Shown: one piece after another, positions 16,958-37,715 of the stretch
Numbering within the stretch: position 1 is the first letter of the stretch
Layout of the letters: every line of letters begins with the position of its first letter
NCBI GenBank assembly: GCA_009760855.2
Contig: WPIO01000155.1
Location: 62,001 to 126,000 of the forward strand
Source of the DNA: Cristatella mucedo
Taxonomy: Eukaryota; Bryozoa; Phylactolaemata; Cristatellidae
Length of the DNA stretch: 64,000 nt
Direction of reading: 5' to 3'
Translations under genes and position numbers: made by a program
The notes under the pieces: model-generated
What the model was told of the DNA's origin: nothing
The model's input: the letters and a program-made list of their open reading frames with translations, nothing else
The model's database searches: none

Positions 16958-18326
16958 AATAAAAATAATAATAATATTGCACTTGATAAAGCGACCTCGG
17001 AGAACTCAATCTCTTTCTAGGCACTTTACATTTGCTGCAAATGGAAATGCATTTAAATGGTGATTAATATCATGCTTGATAAACATACAACATGAATAAC
17101 ATGGTTAGGAGTGACATGCACAGGGTTAGTATGCAGATGTGATTAGTGGCAGCATGCACGGTGTCAGCACGCATAGGCACATGAAGGACGAATCACAGGG
17201 ACCCACTAAATGCTGTCCTAAATAGGTGTGTTTTAAGTTTTTTTTTTAAATGTGGTCAAGTCAGGGGATGTTGCGGCGCAATTGGTGAGGGAGTTCCAGG
17301 CTTTGGGAGCATACCAACTAAACGCACGGTCTCCAAAAGATTTAAGGTTTGTACGAGGTATTGGTAGACTGCTGAATTCCGAAAAGTGGGTGGTACGATG
17401 CTTGGCCTGGTGTAGGAGTAGATCTGCGAGATAGGCTGGAGCCAAAAAATGAAGTGACCTAAAAGTGAGCGACAAAACCTTGAAGTCAATCCGTTGCTTG
17501 ACTTGTAGCCAGTGCAGGTCGGCGAGAAGTGGAGTAATGTGGCAACTGCGACGCTCACGACAGACAAGCCTAGCTGCTGAGTTCTGCACCGGCTGCAATC
17601 GCCTGATCGCACATGCCGGTAGGCCAGTAAGCAGTGAGTTGCAGAAGTCGAGACGGGATGTCACGAATGCATAGACCAACTTGGACGTGGTACCCTTATC
17701 TAAACAAGCCCGAATTTTAGCAATGTTATGTAGCTGAAAGTAGGCAGATTTGACTGTGGAGCTGATGTGGTCGTCTAACGAGAGGTCACTTTGTAACATG
17801 ACTAGATTTCGAGCTGATTCAACAGGAAATATCCTGTCAGAGCCAATTTTGAGAGTCAGCCTTTCCAATTTCTGAATCATACTGGGTTTGCCCAAAACTA
17901 ATAAGTTAGTTTTATCATCGTTTAGTTTTAGAAAATTTGATGCCATTCATGTGTGGATGTCATCAATGCATGCAGCAAGTGAGTTTAGAGAATTTGAGGT
18001 GCTCGAAGGCTGGGAGGGATCAAAGCAAAGGTACAACTGAGTGTCCTCCGCATAGAAGTGAAAGCCTAGATTGTGCTTGGCAATCACATCAGCAAGAGTG
18101 AGAGTATAAACCGTGAAAAGAACTGGACCTAGCACGGAGCCCTGAGGTACCCCATATTTCAGAGGTACCTCAGATGATCTTTGTCCATTCACGTCAATAC
18201 TCTGGAGTCTCCCACTGAGATAGGACCTGAACCATTGCAAGCCAGTGCCAGTGGTGATGCCCCGGCAAGATGAGGGGCGCTCTAGAAGAACTCGGTGATC
18301 GATAGTATCAAAAGCTGCCGAAAGAC
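16958..18326 (-). pseudogene. LN1 LINE, 5'-truncated polymerase
   Basis: Minus-strand frames 17947-18240 and 17233-17946 form one polymerase interrupted by a stop where other LINEs have Trp (CIDDIHT, stop, MASNFLKLNDDKT). Motifs: AAFDTIDHRVLLE before the first frame, RSYLSGRLQSI, GVPQGSVLGP (template grip), FYAEDTQLY (palm motif, Glu for the usual Asp), then the C-terminal RLDFCNSLLTGLP and SYAPKAWNSL-like block. The 3' UTR and hairpin tail with (AAT)n lie at 16960-17110. TGGATA occurs at both ends and is probably the target-site duplication. Inactive because of the stop and the palm change. Confidence 0.9.
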
Positions 18327-18414
18327 TGGATACGCTGCAGGTCTAGGTCGGGACTATGGATACGCTGAAGGCAGAGATCGGGACTATGGATACGCTAAAG
18401 GCAGAGGTCAGGCC
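18327..18414 (+). repeat. 30-bp coding-like repeat, right part (3 units)
   Basis: The array resumes after the LINE: DTLQV, stop, VGT, then MDTLKAEIGT and MDTLKAEVRP. The stop codon in the first unit shows that this half is not translated now. Confidence 0.85.
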
Positions 18415-18909
18415 AACGACTGAAGCAAAAATACGGAGTACTCGTTACGTCTCGATAAAGTAGCAGTCTGCTAAGAATAACGTTGACTCCGCAACAAGTA
18501 TGGAGAAGAAGTGCTCTAAGGCGAGCATCAGGTTTGAGCTTGGACTAGTGATAATCTGGAAGCGTGCTTTCTAAAAGATTCAAATAGGAGATTTGAAAGG
18601 CTGCAATCGAGGGGACTGCAAATGGCTTAAAATTTCGTTAGGAACAGGCGATAATTTAAAGTTCCCACTCATCAGTCGCTTTAATACCCTAATTTTGCAA
18701 GCTATGCGAAGTGCTTGGAAAGTGATTTATTTCGAGGATGTGAGCCCGCAACTGAACAAATAGAACTTGCCCTTTCTTCGTTGAATGAACTTTTTTCCTC
18801 TGCGGGCGTAACGCAAATTTTCATGCGATAAAACCGAATCGACGGTAAACTATGTAGCACTCCGCGTATTTGATCAATCTCATTTATGTCTGCTATTTTG
18901 CTACCAACC

Positions 18910-18942
<33 letters not shown>

Positions 18943-19732
18943 TACGCAACTATTATCATTTATGTATACATCTGTCTATGTATTAAAAGAACCCTACGTT
19001 TGTCCAAGCAATACAAGAGTACTGAACTCGACCATTGCCGACTGTCAGTACGTTTGAGCAGATTCACACGTCATTCGCTAAAGCATTTGCCTTGGTGTTG
19101 CTGAAACACGTTCTTTATAGGAATAATTTAACTCTGTGCAGAAAGCTGCGGAGCCTCTGTGATTATTTGAATTTCGTACATTTTTAGAAGTCGAAGAAAG
19201 CGGATGTAGTTAAACCAGACGATAGCTGACTTCATATTCAGCGGTATACGACTTAGTGCATCCTCTCATCAAACAGAGGAATGTCCTCTATTGGCCACAT
19301 TGGTAGGAATGCTCTGGGCTTCTTTTTCTTGAAATAAATCTTTATTTCCTTTTAATCACCGCGAAACAATATTAAGATCAGGGAAGCGACTTCTATCCAG
19401 GCTCATGGATGCCTTCTATTGATTTAGACCGCCGTTCTAAGCTCTTACTACATCCAACATGGCCAAACGTGGAGGCTCATTTAAAACTTATATATGATAC
19501 TCAGCCAGAAGAAGTCACCTTGGTATTTTGGCATGCACCGTGTCTTGGCTATTGCATATGAAAGATAGCATCCCAAATCGCCACTGCAATGGCAAATCAT
19601 ATAGAGACCCAGCGGTGGCGAAAACGCCATTTTATTTACTCGTAGTATCGTAGCAACTACAGTTTGGTTCGAAAACAGTGGCTCGTTCAGTAAAGGCAAT
19701 TTAATGCTAAATATAGCTAGCAAAACTTAAAT
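18415..19732. other. No supported gene; short (TA)n
   Basis: Unique AT-rich sequence. A (TA)n run lies at 18913-18942. Minus-strand frames at 18702-18911 and 19481-19723 have no recognisable domain. Confidence 0.45.
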
Positions 19733-19864
19733 ATAATTCATTTGTATAGCGCCCAAAGAGAACTTAATCTCCATTCAGACACTTCACACATGCCTCGGGG
19801 CTCGAGCCCATGACCTCCGGCTGTCGTGGTGAGCACCTCAACCGCTGGACCAAACCTGCTCGAT
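19733..19864 (-). mobile_element. SINE-B copy
   Basis: Minus strand: TGGTCCAGCGGTTGAGGTGC, GGGCTCGAGCCCC, CTGAATGGAGATTAAGTTCT, then TTGGGCGCTATACAAATG. It lies about 0.5 kb upstream of the first recognisable exon of RING gene 2. Confidence 0.85.
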
Positions 19865-20248
19865 TTTATATTTAGCGAAAACTTATAGAGCGTCCAAAGA
19901 AAACAGCGGTTCTAGCTATGCAGTTTCCGTAGGCCGGAACAGCTGTCTATCCATTTGGTACTGATAAAATACCCGAATAAAATGTAAGAAGCATCAGGAC
20001 GCATGCGCCTCGTGCTGCCTCGTGCTTCCATGCTCCATAGATGAGAGTGGAGGTTTCGAAGCGCCGTGCCACGAGACATTCGTAAATGTGCTATACTCTA
20101 CCGTCTGAAAATGATCCTGACGTAATTACTTTTACTGTGACGCAAGCAATTGTCAGCGTCCTGTTGGGGTGCCGGTTCAGTCAAAGCGTGAAACGCAGCA
20201 GCACGAGACGACCAGTGCAGCTGATTGCCTTTCATAGAATCTCCTACC

Positions 20249-27635
<7,387 letters not shown>

Positions 27636-27698
27636 GTGTGGCTCTAGCTCGGGCTGCTGAGCCATTTGTGCATCTCAATCCCTCTGCACTTTAGTACG

Positions 27699-27704
27699 AT
27701 TAAA
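27699..27704 (+). terminator. Possible poly(A) signal of RING gene 2
   Basis: ATTAAA, the commonest variant of the animal poly(A) hexamer, lies 64 bases after the stop. No AATAAA lies closer. Confidence 0.35.
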
Positions 27705-28523
27705 ATTAAGATGGCGTACTTTCGCTAGCCTTCCAGCGCTACCAGTTGCTGTGAGTAAGCAACCGAGGCAGTATGTTTGGCAATTTTTTCCAGGCAAGCA
27801 TGCCATTTTGAGTTTCCACTTGTACAGTCTAGGCAGAGACGCAGCCGGTCAAAAATTCAGAACTTGGAACGCGTCGGCTGCTGCCGCTTCATTTTCGCGT
27901 ATTCCACCGTGAGGACGTGCAGCAAAGCTCGCTTAAGGTACCATTCGACCACATAAAGCACGGTGACACGCGATAACTGCCCGCCTGTCTCTGCTGTGCT
28001 TCACAGTTTCTCTTTTTTTCGTGCGATGAAGTCTGTTGGCTGCCGAATGCGCGACCGAAAGCCGCTTAGGCTGTGAGTTCGCTACACAAGACTCTCCTGT
28101 GTAACACAACACTCACACAGTCCTTGTGGCTTCGTGGAGTTACTTCGTGGAGATGCGCAACATTAGACTATCAATCGACCCAAGATATAGGCGAACGAAT
28201 CAAACCCAGTTTGCACCGTCGTCCAGCTAAAGCGTGTTCGAATGCTGTATCAGTCAGATTATGAAAGCGTAAGAGTAGTAACGACTCTTGATCAGCTAGG
28301 ATTTATTAATTTATTTATTTGATTTTTAAAACTATAGGAGCCACATATTTTGTATGAAATAATTAGTAAGTTGTACTCTTGACTTATAGTCAGTTATCAT
28401 TTTCTACCTTGGGATTCAAATGAGGCAGCTGTATGCTGTGGCTCGCAATTTGCACGCGTAACCTCTGCACGCGTAACCTGCCTATCGAATAGACGCTCTC
28501 TGAGATTCTTATATTAAATAAAT
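27705..28523. other. No supported gene; SINE-A tail relic
   Basis: Mostly unique. The words ACTCTTGATCAGCTAGGATT followed by ATTT repeats at about 28284-28322 match the 3' end of SINE-A only. GCACGCGTAACCT is duplicated at 28453-28481. Confidence 0.4.
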
Positions 28524-28684
28524 AAATACAATTCATCTGTATAGCTCTCTAAGTAACTTTTTCTCTATACAGGCGCTTCACATATGCCAGGAGGCTCGGG
28601 GGGTCCCTGACCTTGGTCATCAAAAACATTCACTTTGACGTTTGTCGATGGGAGCACCTTTGTCACTGGGCTATGGCTCTGTTA
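28524..28684 (-). mobile_element. SINE-B copy, long-head subfamily
   Basis: Minus strand has the SINE-B tail (CCTGTATAGAGAAAAAG, AGCTATACAGATGAATTG) but a longer insert between A-box and B-box regions with words like CAAAGTGAATGTTTTTGATG. The same insert occurs in the copies at 49447 and 50886, defining a subfamily. Confidence 0.7.
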
Positions 28685-28713
28685 CAGTAAGGCATGAGCG
28701 ATATTTGCTGTGA

Positions 28714-28926
28714 GCGATTTATACTACCATAAGAAATACGTACGTATATCGAAGCTCGCAGCTGGAACGCGCTTACCTCGCTTGGCTTTGCCTGCTAGTT
28801 CCACGGGAAGCATTCAAGCGTAGGCAAGAATTGGCACCGTTGCAGGAGCTGCTTGTGCAGAAGTACGTAGCCGCGCGGAAGCTGCCAGGGCCTCCATTTG
28901 CGGTGCTGCATTATCATAAATATTGA
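28714..28926 (+). other. Unassigned short open frame, possible exon
   Basis: The frame is open from 28714 to a TGA at 28924. Its second half reads SSQLERAYLAWLCLL, REAFKRRQELAPLQELLVQK and KLPGPPFAVLHYHKY. It is GC-richer than its flanks and has protein-like composition, with no ATG. An acceptor-like GAAGCTCGCAG precedes CTG at 28762. No family recognised. It lies 1.1 kb downstream of RING gene 2 on the same strand. Confidence 0.3.
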
Positions 28927-28929
28927 TGC

Positions 28930-29625
28930 GGTATCGACGAGCTTAATAATTGCACAAGCTAAAACTTCCAGGCCCTCTTGGCGACAGCGTTGAAATACTC
29001 AATTCCATTCTTATATCGACAATATGCAGCCTGGCATTCATGTCCACAGTGCAAGTACAGCAAGCAGTTAATTGTATGGACGGCTTTGCACGGCACGATT
29101 GGATGATTCCACGATTCTTTTGATTCCACAAAGTCTATTATAAGGCACCAAGCTTAACTTTAGCTTCAGCGAGTCTCATTGGAAGCGAATAAGATACTGG
29201 TTGAGCCTGTGCTTTTAAAGGTGCAACACCTTTGACTTCAACTTTAATAACTATAAGCTAAGAGCGGATGTAAAATTCAAACTGTCACTGCTATTCGCAC
29301 CTGCTAGGGTCAGGTAAGAATCAGTAAGACGACTTAATGACCAGCCTTGCCCGTTCTGAGGCACCTGCAACTTGACGGTGTTATTGTCGACTCATCAGCT
29401 GACGACAATTTGAAATAATTGAGCTTTTACTTTATTAAATGCAAGAGTCACCTCAACCTGCTATAAGCTAATTTAAACATGACTTGTATGACGTCGCTAT
29501 CAACTGCAGTTTTACAAGTCGTTAGAGAACAGGTAAGGAAAAGAATTTAGCTGTTCTTCTTCAGATGCAACGGCAGTACGTTTTGTATGACAGCATTGCT
29601 GGCGTTACTCGCACAGTAATTTATT
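28930..29625. other. No supported gene
   Basis: Unique sequence without recognisable repeat or domain. Confidence 0.45.
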
Positions 29626-29627
29626 CA

Positions 29628-29960
29628 CAATAAAAATGATAATAATATCAAGACCAAGACAATTTCAAAGTGCCCAACCGAAGCTAAATCTCTCTCTAGG
29701 CATTTTACAAGTGCTACAAAGGAAGCATGTGAATTGATTTGACTGGGCGCAGCGCCGGCATTCATTAGCGCACAGTTGAGAATTTGCATGGACCATGCAA
29801 AAGCTGTGAAAAAAGTGGACTTTCACCATTGTATTACTGTAATCAAGTCAGTGGAATTCGTGGCGTCTGTCGGTTTGGAGTTTTAAGCTTTAGGAACATA
29901 TGCGGTAAACACATCACCTAAAAACCATTTGATTTGGAAGTAGTTTGAATGGCTTGACCG
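29628..29960 (-). mobile_element. LN1 LINE 3' region, very old copy
   Basis: AATGATAATAATATCAAGAC, then AAAGTGCCC, ATCTCTCTCTAGGCATTTTA and GCTACAAAGGAAGCATG match the LN1 tail. Further on, GGAGTTTTAAGCTTTAGGAA and ATATGCGGTAAACACA match the SYAPKAWNS region. Heavily decayed. Confidence 0.65.
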
Positions 29961-30147
29961 GAGCAACAGGCTTGGTCTCGCATTTTTGGCTGCATTATTA
30001 ACTAACTTAACTAGCGGCGACGGCCAAAAATACGTTGCAAGCATCCAACCGGCGCCGGTACCAAGGTTACTCGGTTGACCGCTTTAGAAACTTCACCGCT
30101 GTCGGCAACTTTTTAGAAAACTACTTTGGCGACAAGCTTTGTTGATC

Positions 30148-32396
<2,249 letters not shown>

Positions 32397-33929
32397 ATTT
32401 ACTAGTCGATGCAATAACTCGGGTGCGATGCACTTAGGTACTGTTGACCACGCCCCCAACCGGTCTCAAGAGCTGCGTCCGCCCAATGAGCTCACACGGT
32501 GAGTGCAAGTGACACAGGCAAGCCCGCATCGAACCTTACGACTGAGCGTAATTGCCGCTTGGGTCACGTGACCCTCACTAGTGCTCGGCTCGGCCTGCCC
32601 ATCCGCCGGCATGTTCGCGCGAACGCCATCCTCTTCCTCTACTCCGGAGCAGCAGACCCCCGACCGGAATCACTCAGCACCCTCATGTACGCGGCCCGCC
32701 TGCCTGCGGCAGTACAGCCATGGTCCTTACAGGCCGAATGAGGTTGCTTCATTCATCTCTCCGTTGCGGTGCCCGAGCGAACACCCAAGATCGGAAGATA
32801 AAGATCTAGCGCTTACTCTTCCCGCTAAGCACTTCAATTGACTTGTGCAACTCTCTTTAGCGGGCTACCGTATATTTCCCTTTGAAGGGGTGTGCAATGA
32901 CTGTCGATCGCACACGCAGGGAGATTAGCATAAATTCTCTTCCTGACCGACTTTATCATCAGTGGTTAACAGAGTGAAAATCAGATGCTACGGAGTTTCG
33001 ATGCTTATGAAGACTCGTCCCAATACTCAAAGAAAATTTAGTGCCTGCCTAGGGTGAAAAAACTAAGGCCTCCCCACGCCTCACCACTCCTACTCATCCA
33101 GCTGCCCGTCTACAGCTGCACAGGCTACCTGAACGTGTCGCGAATAGTGCAGACGTCGTTGGGATGCCAAGGTGAAGGTATTCCAGGAGGAACGAGGGAC
33201 TAATTCAAAGCCTTCCCTTTAGTATCCACTCAAAAAGGCTAGTTAGCAACTCCGAAAACTTGAAACTGCACTTTCTATTTTGACTGTTTAATTCAGCTCT
33301 TAACTTTACATCTTCGCTCGAAGGTGGCCTCTTTAAGCCGACGCCGAGCGGGCGCTAGCTGAAGGCGATCGGCTGCAGCCTTTAATCTTTCTAGCCCCAT
33401 CTAAATTAAAATTTACTTCGCCCTCTAGAGGTACACCCTCTAAAATCAGCATGCGGCAAGCAAGCCGAATTAATACGTTACGACTTCTATTCCGTCAAGA
33501 GCATTGATTGGACAGCAATGTACAAGGACACTATGTGTCCCAGCATCTGACTTCGGCGATTGAGAACCAGAATAGATTCGGCGAAAAAAGTGCCCTACTG
33601 CGATACGAAGCATACGCGGTCCGATCTACGGTCGTTTTCGAGTCGTACTGTGGAGCTATTGTCTCATCCAGCAGGAATCGGACGCTGGCGGAGTTTAGCA
33701 TCCAGAAGGCACCGGACGCTGGCGGAGTTTAGCATCCAGCAGGCACCGGACGCTGGCGGAGTTCCTCGAGCCAGGGTCCGTGCCCTCTGCCCTCTGCCGT
33801 TCTTCATGCGCTCGGAGCCTCTCGGAAAAGAGATTCGGGGCCCGAGCCGGGGTCCGATGCTATCGAACCCAGATGTCACCGACGGCACTGCTAGCTGAAC
33901 CGCACCACTCCCGTCGTCAGGGTCCTCTG
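32397..33929. other. No supported gene; 34-bp tandem repeat
   Basis: Mixed unique sequence. At 33664-33765 the unit GACGCTGGCGGAGTTTAGCA recurs with a 34-base period (starts 33681, 33715, 33749), making similar frames such as 33508-33732. No domain is recognisable in 32499-32841. Confidence 0.5.
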
Positions 33930-34033
33930 CAACAACCGCAGCTAAAATTACCGAATACCTGCCGTGCGGACATTCTGTCCGGGATGTCGGCGAATTTCAT
34001 TAAGACGGACGAGGACAAAACCAAACTAGTGTA
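33930..34033 (+). mobile_element. LN2 LINE fragment
   Basis: Translation CRADILSGMSANFIKTDEDK matches LN2 CLADIRPWMSENFLKLNDDK. About 100 bases remain, then the 12-bp minisatellite begins. Confidence 0.6.
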
Positions 34034-34076
34034 AAGAAAACCTTAAGTGCTTGGTTGTAGTACGTTACTTATTCTC

Positions 34077-34110
34077 TTTACTGGATCGTTTACTGGATCA
34101 TTTACTGGGG
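34077..34110. repeat. 12-bp minisatellite, left part
   Basis: Three units of GTTTACTGGATC, interrupted at 34111 by a SINE-A insertion. Confidence 0.85.
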
Positions 34111-34298
34111 TGAGCTGTAATGGCTCACTAGGTAAGGCGGTTGCTTTGCACGACCTCGTCCCCGAGGTCGTGGGTTTGAATCCTGCGGTGGGCGATCCTT
34201 TATCGCCATTGAAAGCGGTGTTGATAAAGGATAAAGTGCCGTAAAGGCTCTACTGTCGCTATACAAAAAGAGGCTGTTAAATCAGCTTTTTTTTATTG
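34111..34298 (+). mobile_element. SINE-A copy inside a minisatellite
   Basis: TGGCTCACTAGGTAAGGCGG, GTGGGTTTGAATCCTGCGG (B box with one change), GGCGATCCTTTATCGCC, AAAGAGGCTGTTAAATCAGC, then T8. It carries an internal 10-20 base expansion around GATAAAGGATAAAGTGCC. Confidence 0.88.
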
Positions 34299-34371
34299 TT
34301 TAGTGGGTCGTTTACTGGACCGTTTACTGGATCGTTTACTGGACCGTTTACTCGATCGGTTACCGATCGTC
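34299..34371. repeat. 12-bp minisatellite, right part
   Basis: Six units of GTTTACTGGACC/GATC type follow the SINE. TTTACTGGGG at the left junction and TTTAGTGGGT at the right suggest a target-site duplication. Confidence 0.85.
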
Positions 34372-35335
34372 TCGGAGTGCGCTTAATTATGGAAATCCTT
34401 GTCGAAGATTGGGAATAAATTGACGCAATGGCTGATACTATCCCCCTAGAACTCTCTAGATTAGAATGTTTTAACTCATAAGTGGCAGGGTAAACAAAAA
34501 ACGTCATCGTGACTCTACTGGGGACGAAGAATTTTGCTGCACGGCTAGTCTCAAGATGAACGAAATTCAGTCATGCATCTCCGTTTCTAAAAAAAAACGG
34601 AAGACACACGTGGGGCCAGAAGCTTTTGCTTTGCAGATTTCAGACAACGGATCTCGTGGTCATCATTCTGTTCTTTTGCAAAGCCATCTTTATCTGCCAT
34701 CTCTAGCAAATACTTTGCCGCCGCCATGCACTACCACTGCTTACTACTCACTTCCTTCACGGTCTTCCTGGCAGAGCCACGTTTCTTACTTCCTTTTTTC
34801 CTGCGTGAGATGAAGTCTGCTGTCGACCACATGAGCATAGATATGCACCCAGGCTTTGAGCGAGCCACTTCTTTATTGTTTCAGCAGTTTTAAATTTCCA
34901 AGCTACCAGAGGCTGACGGATGACGGAATGAACAACGAAAAACGAATTTCGCACCTAGCGGAGAACGACTACTCATCCTTTGGGTTACCATTTGGGAGCA
35001 GTAAGTGGGTGATCTAGCGAGACCACTTTTCCTGCGCCGTTCAACACAGGGCTGTGTAACCTCGGCTTTAAAACTCCACTAACGTGCCCGGGTTAAATCC
35101 GGCCTACTGACTGTGTTAAATCACTGCATCAGTTATAAGTGCCAATTTCGGGGCTACAGTACAACCATTATGCTTTAGGTCGTCGGCCGTAGGAGAAAAG
35201 CTCAAGAGCTGCAAGGAATGGCGTGACGGTGGAATTCTGGCGTCATTCCCCAACTGGCTGCGATCAGTGGATGTGGCTCGTGCAGTGCAGACTGGCTGTC
35301 GGGCTACGCGCCTACATTCGCCGGCGAAGTATGTA
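34372..35335. other. No supported gene
   Basis: Unique sequence. A motif GAGATGAAGTCTGCTG at 34807 resembles words near 28025 and 39725 in similar T-rich contexts, perhaps a further low-copy repeat. Confidence 0.4.
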
Positions 35336-35730
35336 TCTCCGTCAGCAACTCCACAAAGTCATAAAGGCCATGTGGGCGTTACGCAGGAGAGTTTTGTATA
35401 GCGCACTCACAGCCTAAGCGGCTTTCGGTACGCATTCGGTAGCCAACAGACTTCGTCTCACGCAACAAAGAGAAAGTGGGAAGCATAGCAGAGTTAGGAG
35501 AGCAGTTGAGGTAGTGAGTAGCATAGAAGTAGCAGTTCAGGACTGCTGAAAAAGATGTGCCATAGTCGGCAGTTGGAGAGTAGATGTCGTTGCGTAAGAA
35601 TTGTGGAAGCGAGTTCCACAGTCTAGGACCTGCAGAGCTAAAGCTTCTGTCGCCAACTGTCTTTAAGCGGAGGAATGGGACAGCTAATTTATTGTCCACA
35701 CAGGACCTGAGGGCGCGAACAGGCTACCTG
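35336..35730 (-). mobile_element. LN2 LINE 3' end
   Basis: Nearly identical to 3190-3570: minus-strand frame DNKLAVPFLRLKTVGDRSFS, then GPRLWNSLPQFLRNDIYSP and YRMRTESRLGCECAIQNSPA. The 3' terminus is again GGAGTTGCTGACGGA. Stronger truncation than the copy at 3180. High similarity of the two implies recent LN2 activity. Confidence 0.9.
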
Positions 35731-36897
35731 GCTGCCTCAGGAGAGCCACCACGAGACACGCGGTTCATAATAATTATAATTCGAGATTTTCTTGTAATTT
35801 TTTAGTGCTGGAACTAGAGTTCGGAGTACTCGCGACTGCTTTCAAAACCAATTTGGCGTCTTTAAAGAATACTAAAAATTGATTGCGAGGGACTAAACGC
35901 GCCTTGACAGAGCTTCACTTCAGCGAAGAGGCTTAACAAACAACATATTATTAACATCAGTAATAAGAATTTTATTGTTATTCTTACTTCTGCTGGTTAG
36001 GACCCTCGAAAAATTGAGGAAAAATTGAATTCGAAATTGAAAACGTTCAAAATGCTTTAATGAAATTTTTTCAAATATTCCTATAAATTTAAGGAAATTT
36101 AATGCAGAATTTAATGTTCAATTTTAACTGCGAGAGCGCATGTTGTAGCAACAAATGAAAAATCAGTAGTTAAATCATCACCAATGATGTTCTTGAGTTG
36201 AAGCTCATCATCGTGGTACCGTCGTAGGAGTACTAAACCGCACAGGGCTCCCAATATAGGCGCGACATCAGTGATTCGTGTAAGTCTCGCTCGTGGACCA
36301 AAACATTCAAAATTATATATGTCGATTAAACACCTCCGAGTAGTATTTGAATTCGCTCTAGCTCCAGCTAACATGGTCCAGCTCCATAGCCGAAATCCTA
36401 AGGCATTACCTCGGATTACATGATGGGACCACACCAGCCAGCAGCCCTTCCTTCGGCAGTGACATCTGCCAGCCCAACGCCCTGACACGTGCTGACACGC
36501 GACGTGAACGCCAAAAGCTTTCCAGCTACTTCCTTCTTCAAACCACTGCCAAGGAATTACGAAGAATGGCAGCAAACCCTGGCTAAGATAACGACTAATT
36601 ACAGGCAAACTTCCGGTCCGGCGTTTTCCATAGCGGCTATAAGTCTGGTAGGAAACACTGGCTGGGTGAGCAAGCCTGAGTAGGCAGATTATGATTACGC
36701 TGCTGCTTTTATTGACTTACACTGATTGGCGGGTAGTAAAAGCTGTGAGAGAGCTCATAAATGTAGACGGCTGGAAAGGCAGAGTGCTTGAAAAGTGCAA
36801 TCCTATGACTAGCATTCGTGTAAAAAACAAAAGTCGATGATGGGTTTTCTTTGAATAGACGACCTTAAAGTCGTCCTGGCCGATGCTTCCGTATCAG
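35731..36897. other. Unassigned region with a 165-codon open frame
   Basis: A minus-strand frame spans 36111-36608 with parts such as GALCGLVLLRRYHDDELQLK. It has no ATG at its 5' end and no domain I recognise. On the + strand 36489-36680 reads SFFKPLPRNYEEWQQTLAKI, also unassigned. At most one can be coding. Confidence 0.25.
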
Positions 36898-37072
36898 GTG
36901 AGCCGTAATGGCTCACTGGGTAAGGCGGTTGCTTTTCACGACCTCGGCCCGAGGTCGTGGGTTCGATTCCTGCGGTGGGCGATCCTTTATCGCCACTGCA
37001 AGCGGTGGTGATAGCCGTAAAGGCTCTTCTGTCGCTATACAAAAAGAGGCTGTTTAATCAGCTAAGATTACA
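36898..37072 (+). mobile_element. SINE-A copy, near consensus
   Basis: The best-preserved copy: GAGCCGTAATGGCTCACTGG, GTAAGGCGGTTGC, CTCGGCCCGAGGTCGTGG, exact B box GGTTCGATTCC, GCGGTGGGCGATCC, CACTGCAAGCGGTGG, GATAGCCGTAAAGGC, AAGAGGCTGTTTAATCAGCT. The tRNA-related head covers about the first 80 bases. Confidence 0.92.
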
Positions 37073-37561
37073 TGTTCCTCTGCCAATAGTTGCTACACTC
37101 TGACAGGCAAGTTGTGTTCTCGGCAAGTTGGTGTTGCTTTCCAGCCCTGGTAATATTTACGTCATGGTGGCAAAATGGTAAAGGTACTGTTGCAGCTGCC
37201 ACCACCCCACTCGCAATCCCTGCAGCAACTAACGCTGCTGCTGCTTGTGTGAAGAGCCGCTGTTGCTTCGCCCAGTGACCAGATTAGTCTCATTATCCTA
37301 TGCATAATATAATTGTATACTTGCTCGATGCAATTCACTTGCACGCTGTCATGTAATGCCATGATAGTTATGCTTACGTTAGAATATTTACTCATAGATT
37401 TGGTATATGTATTTACCTTTGCACAGAAGCATGCATGTTCCTCTACATAATGCAGTGCACCAGAAAGGCCAAAGGCAATCCTCACTTCTAGTTTTGGTGT
37501 TGCCTTCCTGCTCAAGTAACTATCCATACTCAAGTCACGAGGTTATCGAAGCGCTGGCTCA
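37073..37561. other. No supported gene
   Basis: Unique sequence; a minus-strand frame at 37162-37533 has no domain. Confidence 0.45.
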
Positions 37562-37690
<129 letters not shown>

Positions 37691-37715
37691 GGGTGGCTGG
37701 TGGCTACATATTTAT

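Noticed and set aside
36111-36608. 165-codon minus-strand frame as a gene
   Set aside because: No ATG start, no recognisable domain and no splice context; kept only as an unassigned frame.
36898-37072. True tRNA gene because of perfect B box
   Set aside because: The head is followed by a constant non-tRNA body and tail in about a dozen dispersed copies, which marks a SINE. No copy was seen to fold as a full cloverleaf.
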